Source of the DNA: Zerene cesonia
Taxonomy: Eukaryota; Arthropoda; Insecta; Lepidoptera; Pieridae
DNA: 64,000 nucleotides
Assembly: GCF_012273895.1 (NCBI RefSeq)
Contig: NC_052114.1
Span: 8,847,927-8,911,926 of the forward strand
Reading direction: 5' to 3'
The number at the start of each line of letters is the position of its first letter. Within the stretch, counting starts at the first letter, position 1. The notes beneath the pieces were generated by a model. That model had not been told where the DNA came from, made no database searches, and saw nothing but the letters and a program-made list of their open reading frames with translations. Below, piece by piece: positions 27,301-36,300 of this stretch. The position numbers were made by a program, and so were the translations under genes.

Positions 27301-30300
27301 CAATGAATGCTCACTTACGAAAAAAACATGTTTATATAATCTTATTTGATTTTAATACAATATAATATGTCGACCACACTCCCACAGAAGACTGGCGTAA
27401 ACCTGAAGGTCTATATCCTTTTCCTCACCCTGACCTGAAGGTCTATATAAAGGTCTTTAAATAACGGGCAACGCGGCCCGCTCTGCAAATATTCATGGGC
27501 GGTGGTGATCGCTTACCGTCAGGCGAACCAAAATCTCAGTTGCGCGGACATCCAAATAAAGCTTTTCTTTGACAATAATCCGATCAGATCCGCTTTGTAT
27601 GTAGAGCGGTGACTTGACAGAATTTCGTTATAATTCACTGTTTGTTTACAATATTACAGCTGATGCTATCTGGCACGTACGTATTTCTGAATCATCGATA
27701 CAAAACTTTCTAGCACATAACATCTCTTTATTTTATTTTTGTTTAGACATAATATTATGTTTACGAGGTATGATATACATTTTTTATATATTTAAATTAT
27801 AAGCTAAGGAGGTTCTCTATTTGAGTGTATCTTTTTAGGGTTTTGATACTCGATTACTCCGTGGGTTTTCAATCGATTGGCGTGATTCTTTTTGTGTTTG
27901 ATAGGAAATTTGTGATTTGATCCCAATTTAGAATCTGGAGAGTTTGTGTGATATCTCAAGAACGATCGCGTCGGATATTGGTTTTTCTTCATTTACCTTA
28001 TCTTATTACGTACAAGTTGTATGTTAAATTTTATTGTGCTGCGTACTCATTTTTATTATTGAACATGGAAACAAAGTTTTGTATAACTTTAGTTTAAAAA
28101 AAAGTCAACAAAGACCAGAGCCAACAGGCTAGAAGCGACACTATTGTATTTAACTACCTATACCCAATACGAAACACACACGCCTCGCCACGACAATAAA
28201 TGTGCTTGCATAATTTCTCCAGCCATTGATGTCTCGATTACAGAACAATACATCAACGTAACAAAGTAACATAAACCTACAATTCTTCCGATTTTTTTGA
28301 CAATTAACATTATAAGTATGTTTCCTATTACATAAGGTTTCCCCCATCATGGCACATTTTAGGGTTCTGTAAATAAAGTAATAAAATAGGACTCTATACT
28401 CTAAGACTTCGCTTTCGGTCTATCTGTCTATTTGCCTGCCTGTCCTTATGTCTGTCTGTCCGCATTCACCAGGCAGTATATCATGAAGTGTGATAGACAG
28501 CTGAATTTTTTAGATATGATGTATTTCGATTGCTACTAGAATAACAATTAATAAAAATCAACGATTGGTAAGGTCATAAATTGGATGACGAACTTTATTT
28601 GCAGTTGATCTTTATTTGTACAGAACTCTAAGCGACACGCATGCGGGTAGCACTTGAATGATTTTTACATCATTTGTTTTACGGCAGGAACAAAGAAAAA
28701 TATAAGATACATATGATACCTGTATTCAACAAGAAACACATCAGATAAAAGTTCAGTATCTCGTATGCTTGGAGAATATGGAATAAATACATACATACAT
28801 ACGTCTGAATGGTAAGGCAGTAAGTAATTATTTAATCAATGCAGGTGTTTGGACAGGAAAATATTAAGTAGTCCCTGAAATTATTCATAATGAAAATTTG
28901 AGAAGTAAATATTATTAAGGTAACATAATGGTGTTCGGCTTCAATGACGAAATAGGTGCGATACTTACTCGATTTATTCGGTGGATTACTGCTAAAGACA
29001 AAAATTGCTCTTTCTATATTGATCACAGAAATGTAGTGCCGTGAAGTGAAGAGATATTTAATATTGGTTTACATCAAATAGTGTCACACTACCACAGAAA
29101 CTTTCAACAGTAACCGCAGCCGTTATAAAATAAACTAAACACTTGACTATGGGTCGAGGAGTCAACACTTTACATTCAGATCACAGAAACGAAAGTGCGT
29201 TGCGCTAATCTATTCCGTCGTGCATATGATCGCCTTCTCACGGTTTCCTTGTTATTTTCCTGTGCGTTTGTAAATATAATTCGAACTTTCACTGTAAATA
29301 ATTGTTTTGGCATTGACGCAATCCTTGCATGAAATTACATGTTATTCTCTTGTGAAGTCAGGTTCATCGTCGACTAGTGATGTTTGGTCCAAGTCGGGCA
29401 ACAAATTTGGATATTACAAATCGAATGTGTGTTTGTTTGTCTTTCTTTCACATCAAACACATCGTACATCGATAATATATTGTTCATGTCTAGAAAGAAG
29501 AGGGTGGAGCGTGACATAGTTTTTATTTATACTACAGTAAAACATTGATGGCAAGTTCCATTCATGAATCCTCCGAAATTCATAAACTCAGATAGCTTTA
29601 TATTATAGCTATAATGTGACTATGTATGGCAATATCTGTTAATTTTCATTGACCGTGTGAGCGCAGCCACGGGCGTCAAGCTAGTGTCTAATAAGAGTTT
29701 TGGAGTCAACAAAGCATATTCTGATTACACTGTTCTGTTCTGTCTGATTATATCGGTCTGAGATCAAACTTGAACTATTAGAATTGGTTGTTCTTTTGAG
29801 GTAATTAAGTGTTATATCAATTGATTTTTCCCCAACAAAATTCAAGCTCAAAGTTATAACTTGAAAGTTTGTACAAAATAATAATATAGTGCATAGGAAT
29901 TCGTGATAAGTTGTTTCTTGATTAATTACTTTTAAATAAGAAATTTGTAACTTCTATTTATCATTGTAGTTCCGTGAAAGAAAATATAATGACGATTATT
30001 TAAAACTATCCTTATTAATTACTTATTAAGTTACTTTCAAAAGTAAACTCTGTCTGTTAATTTTACATGCCTAAACCACTGACTGAACAAGGATAGTTTG
30101 TAAATCGGTAAAGGACATTGGATGGTATTTATCTGAGGACTGCCAAGGGAATTGGATGTATGCGGATTTGTTTGACTGGGGTGAAAAAGCAGTATACCAA
30201 TGATACTATGTTTCGTATGATGAGTGGGGGAGCCGGAGATCCGAATATTCATCAAAATATACGCAGAGGTAGAGCCTCTGCGAATTCGCTGCTCGCTTTC

Positions 30301-33300
30301 GAAGGAAGTGGAAGACAAGTCTAATTATACTTTCGTTATCAATCCTTACTGTATCCCTTAAATTTTTTAAGATGTCAAAGCATTTGCATAACTTAGCAAA
30401 TGTTCATGCAGTGATGTTCACGATCCACCAACTCGGTTGCCCGCTCTTACATAATAAAATAATATAAGTATTACCAACGCAATTGCTATCGGTCGTTATG
30501 TCGAAACACCTGAGAAAGAGTTATTCGTCACTTTAATCGGTGCGTTATAACAAACAATGCATTAAATGGATCAAGGTGTCGCATCTGGTGACAATGACAA
30601 GTCTGATGGAAGCAATTATCGTGAAAGGAGATCATTAGCAAGGTGTTCTTGTGTAAAGGAATATTTAATTTATATGTGGGTTAAATGTTAATATTGTTAT
30701 AATGGATGTGACACTGATGTGAACTGCGGCTCAAAAATGTTTTATAATAAGTTCGTTCTCGCAACGCTTTAGTGTAATCGATTACTTATTACCAAATATA
30801 CGTTCCTTTTTCATAATTTCGTGAATTATGATAATCAAGGAGATAAAAAAACCTTTTTAAATTACCTAAATGCTTAATACTTTAGGAACAATTACAATTA
30901 TGTATTATCTTTATTGCTTAAAGATATTATATATATTAACTCTTGATTGTGAAACTGTAATACGGTTACCAAAGAACGAGTTATATTAAAATCATTTTAA
31001 TGTTAGAATTGCCGTATTTATTTTTAGACATTTAATTTTTCTCCAATCAAATTAAAACAGTTAGAATAACAGTTATTATATAATTAACAGTTAGAAAGAG
31101 GTTTATCTGAACCATTACAGTATTTGAGTTCTGAATATTTACATAACATTATTAAATATTTTCAGATAATTTGGACAGCGAGTGGGGGTGACGGGTACAA
31201 TTGCCCCTACGGGCAAAACTGCGCCTTTGAGCCGGCGCCTCCGGGGAGAGCGCCGCCCTGTGCGCAGCCCGGCCTGACATACTGCCTGCATCCGGAGCCA
31301 TATCCTGAGTACGGTGTTTTTTTCTACATTTTTGAAGATAATTATTTAAAGGTTTTTCTTACATACCGCGTAATTATAATAATTCTGACTTGAAGGATTT
31401 GGTATCAATGGCTATATTATTTTTTCATCCTCTTTTCTCTCTTCAGCCTTTTTCCGTCCACTGTTGGACATAGGCCTCTCCTAAGGCACGCCATTCCGCT
31501 CGATTTCCAGCTTTGCGTCGCCACTTGCTACCTGCAACCCTGCGTATGTCGTCAGTCCACCTTGCTGCAGGGTGTCCTACATTACGCTTACCGAGACGCG
31601 GTCTCCACTCTACAACGTGTTTGCCCCAACGGTTATCCGTTCGGCGACAAATGTGACCAGCCCACTGCCACTTCAGCTTGCTAATTCTTTGAGCTATGTC
31701 GATAACCTTCGTTCTCTGGCGAATAACTTCGTTTCGGACTTGATCCCGCAGAGAAATACCGAGCATAGCTCTCTCCATAGCACGCTGAGTGACTTTGAGT
31801 TGGTGGACTAGCCGTACTGTGAGTGTCCACGTCTCGGCTCCGTAAGTCATCACTGTAAGGACGCACTGATTAAAGACTTTTGTCTTTAAGCATTGTGGAA
31901 TCGACGACATAAAGACTCCACGTAGTTTTCCGAACNNNNNNNNNNNNNNNNNNNNNNNNNNNNNNNNNNNNNNNNNNNNNNNNNNNNNNNNNNNNNNNNN
32001 NNNNNNNNNNNNNNNNNNNNNNNNNNNNNNNNNNNNNNNNNNNNNNNNNNNNNNNNNNNNNNNNNNNNNNNNNNNNNNNNNNNNNNNNNNNNNNNNNNNN
32101 NNNNNNNNNNNNNNNNNNNNNNNNNNNNNNNNNNNNNNNNNNNNNNNNNNNNNNNNNNNNNNNNNNNNNNNNNNNNNNNNNNNNNNNNNNNNNNNNNNNN
32201 NNNNNNNNNNNNNNNNNNNNNNNNNNNNNNNNNNNNNNNNNNNNNNNNNNNNNNNNNNNNNNNNNNNNNNNNNNNNNNNNNNNNNNNNNNNNNNNNNNNN
32301 NNNNNNNNNNNNNNNNNNNNNNNNNNNNNNNNNNNNNNNNNNNNNNNNNNNNNNNNNNNNNNNNNNNNNNNNNNNNNNNNNNNNNNNNNNNNNNNNNNNN
32401 NNNNNNNNNNNNNNNNNNNNNNNNNNNNNNNNNNNNNNNNNNNNNNNNNNNNNNNNNNNNNNNNNNNNNNNNNNNNNNNNNNNNNNNNNNNNNNNNNNNN
32501 NNNNNNNNNNNNNNNNNNNNNNNNNNNNNNNNNNNNNNNNNNNNNNNNNNNNNNNNNNNNNNNNNNNNNNNNNNNNNNNNNNNNNNNNNNNNNNNNNNNN
32601 NNNNNNNNNNNNNNNNNNNNNNNNNNNNNNNNNNNNNNNNNNNNNNNNNNNNNNNNNNNNNNNNNNNNNNNNNNNNNNNNNNNNNNNNNNNNNNNNNNNN
32701 NNNNNNNNNNNNNNNNNNNNNNNNNNNNNNNNNNNNNNNNNNNNNNNNNNNNNNNNNNNNNNNNNNNNNNNNNNNNNNNNNNNNNNNNNNNNNNNNNNNN
32801 NNNNNNNNNNNNNNNNNNNNNNNNNNNNNNNNNNNNNNNNNNNNNNNNNNNNNNNNNNNNNNNNNNNNNNNNNNNNNNNNNNNNNNNNNNNNNNNNNNNN
32901 NNNNNNNNNNNNNNNNNNNNNNNNNNNNNNNNNNNTCGGATTATAATGCGTCACACCACTCGCCGCCTGCTTCAGCCAGTCCGTGTCATAATTCCGGTAG
33001 AAGTTGGGGGTATTAAAATAGTTCGGGTTATAAATCCCCAAGTTTGGTGTTACGCTGTTCTGCCTCAGGTCTTTGTCATAATTGATCGGATCCCAGTAAC
33101 CCGGCGAACTGTGGTAGCCTTGGAAACCAAATTTTGAGAAGNNNNNNNNNNATATTTATAAGTATAACACAACTTACTTCCACCATTCACTCGGATTATA
33201 ATGCGTCACACCACTCGCCGCCTGCTTCAGCCAGTCCGTGTCATAATTCCGGTAGAAGTTGGGGGTATTAAAATAGTTCGGGTTATAAATCCCCAAGTTT

Positions 33301-36300
33301 GGTGTTACGCTGTTCTGCCTCAGGTCTTTGTCATAATTGATCGGATCCCAGTAACCCGGCGAACTGTGGTAGCCTTGGAAACCAAATTTTGAGAAGTTGG
33401 TTGCTTGAAATGCCTTTATGTTGTAGGGCGTCGGCTCGATCGCTGTTGGTGGTTGGAGAGGGGTTTTCTCGGAATAAATGTCTGAAACAGCAATAATATC
33501 CGTTGAACTAAAGATACGATGAGATACATTGGTGTATAATTAATATTTTATTTAAATAAATGTGGATAATATATAGTTTTCTGTGATGCTACTCAAATGA
33601 GTATTAATAGTTTTTTAATTAACTTACAAGTTCGGATTCTTAAAAAAATTGTTTCGCCGCAAATAAAAAATAAATTTCAAGATGACATATTAAAACTTTT
33701 TAAGCATTGTAATGTCTTACCAATTAATTATAAAGTCGAGTTTCAACTGCTTAAGGAAAACTTCTTTAACACAAAATTTCATACTTTCAATTCACATTGT
33801 TACCATACACGCAACACTAGTCTAAATAAATTAAACAAACCCTTCTCTAAAAACTTGTACGGCCAACGTCGTACTGCGTACATGCTGCCGGATATTTTAA
33901 ATGGGTTGGACATTAATTTAAGAAAAAATATTACTAAAATTAATTTAAAACGTAAACTTAAATATTACTACTTAAACAAGCTATAGTAATTGTATATGGA
34001 TATGGAAAAATTTGAATGTATTGTTTTGGTATGTTTAAACTACTTATCTACTTAATTAGACAGTAATAACCGGAATTGTACTATTGTAAATTTACTTGTA
34101 TACACATTACTTTAAACCTTTGTGGTTTTTCCTTAGTTAAGACACAACATTTAACTTGTTAATTTTTTTTCTGTTCTGATAATAAATAATAAAAAAAAAA
34201 AAAAGTTCAATTAAATAAATTTTATACGTTACTTTATAACATCATCATTAATAATTAAACAACAAAAATAGAGACTATTGAACAAACCTCTTTAAAAAAC
34301 AGGCAATTTTTATAACACTAATATTGTAATTATGAAAGTTTGTTTGTTTAGATGATTGTCCGTCAATCACGCTGAAATTATTGAACCGATTTTGATGATA
34401 TTTGGAATACAGACAAGGTATGAGCTGACTTGGGTGATTGGACTTATAGGGAGATAGGATACTTTTCATCCTGATTACTTGCTCCCTTGGGATAAAACAG
34501 GAATCATCAGGCGGCTGGAACGAGCGTCTAGTATTCTATATCATATAAATCTATGAAAGGTTAATGTTCAATAATGGAATAACGTATTGTAATGAATTTT
34601 ATAACACGCTCACAAAACTTTCAACCACGAATGAACGTCTAATGAATATACAATTAATTACCGTGGTTGAATCTTGCATGAAACTTTGTGTTATAATCCT
34701 TCTGGTAGTCAGGCCCGTCGTCGACTAGTGATATTTGGTCCACATGTGGCAGTGAATTTGGTCCATACCCGTATGGATAGCTGCCTTTCTTCACGGCATC
34801 GAAGTCATCACGACTCTCATCGGATAACAAGGTACGAATATCATACTGCCCCGCCTGCACTAGCTTTCTTATGACGTGCCTGTAAACCAGTAGATAAAAT
34901 ATATATTTGTAATCCATTATATATTTGTTACGATACTACGTGTGAAATTCGGTTATGGACAAACTATGTTTCTATGACAGGACATCTTTGTCAGAACTCT
35001 CTAGAATACATGTATGTCTATGGTCTGAAGGTATACGGTTAATAAGGCTGATAATTAATAAAAAACAATGATGTTAGTGTACTTGAATAAGATTTATAAA
35101 AGAGGAATATTGATGTTAAATGTTAGAAGCTTCATCATTTGAATTTTGTAAGCGTTCTTAAAAAAACGAATCTTACTACACTTTTCACCGGAAAAATATT
35201 TCTTTTGATTTTTAAAATAACTTCATCGACGTGAGTCCAATGTACTTACTACCCATGCATATTATTTAGATTAAATAAAAATAAAAGAGGATGATTGGGA
35301 TGTAAGGGAATAAAATAACACCTAAATGTTCCAAGTCAACCTCACCTTCACGCGGTACATCCTGTTGAACAACAGACGAGGCTCTGACGACCGGATAATG
35401 GCGGTATAACCATCTACTTATATATAGCATAGCTTAAATGCAGATGACCGGGGATGGGCAGCAGCATCACCGATCCGAGAAGCTGTGCACTGCGGTCGNN
35501 NNNNNNNNNNNNNNNNNNNNNNNNNNNNNNNNNNNNNNNNNNNNNNNNNNNNNNNNNNNNNNNNNNNNNNNNNNNNNNNNNNNNNNNNNNNNNNNNNNNN
35601 NNNNNNNNNNNNNNNNNNNNNNNNNNNNNNNNNNNNNNNNNNNNNNNNNNNNNNNNNNNNNNNNNNNNNNNNNNNNNNNNNNNNNNNNNNNNNNNNNNNN
35701 NNNNNNNNNNNNNNNNNNNNNNNNNNNNNNNNNNNNNNNNNNNNNNNNNNNNNNNNNNNNNNNNNNNNNNNNNNNNNNNNNNNNNNNNNNNNNNNNNNNN
35801 NNNNNNNNNNNNNNNNNNNNNNNNNNNNNNNNNNNNNNNNNNNNNNNNNNNNNNNNNNNNNNNNNNNNNNNNNNNNNNNNNNNNNNNNNNNNNNNNNNNN
35901 NNNNNNNNNNNNNNNNNNNNNNNNNNNNNNNNNNNNNNNNNNNNNNNNNNNNNNNNNNNNNNNNNNNNNNNNNNNNNNNNNNNNNNNNNNNNNNNNNNNN
36001 NNNNNNNNNNNNNNNNNNNNNNNNNNNNNNNNNNNNNNNNNNNNNNNNNNNNNNNNNNNNNNNNNNNNNNNNNNNNNNNNNNNNNNNNNNNNNNNNNNNN
36101 NNNNNNNNNNNNNNNNNNNNNNNNNNNNNNNNNNNNNNNNNNNNNNNNNNNNNNNNNNNNNNNNNNNNNNNNNNNNNNNNNNNNNNNNNNNNNNNNNNNN
36201 NNNNNNNNNNNNNNNNNNNNNNNNNNNNNNNNNNNNNNNNNNNNNNNNNNNNNNNNNNNNNNNNNNNNNNNNNNNNNNNNNNNNNNNNNNNNNNNNNNNN

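Larger units (their letters stand above)
11261..31165 (+). other. 19.9 kb intron 1 of the Spätzle-family gene, repeat-filled
   Basis: It runs from gtaagtg to tattttcag. No convincing internal exon was found. It contains repeats at 11664-11875, 15030-15345, 15813-15902, 16785-16935, 17653-17970, 18480-18625, 20974-21284, 21954-22242, 22304-22495, 23618-23733, 24161-24230, 26655-26876, 27368-27545 and 30118-30455. A 165-codon open frame at 19870-20367 is AT-rich and unrecognised. The palindrome TTAACACGTGTTAA is at 19836-19849 and TGACAGCTGTCA lies near 24495-24506. Confidence 0.6.

Noticed and set aside
32936..34917. A separate minus-strand gene in the 32.9-34.9 kb contig
   Set aside because: Its two exons complete the + strand Spätzle-family protein in matching splice phases and contain no start or stop of their own. 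An inverted contig explains this better.
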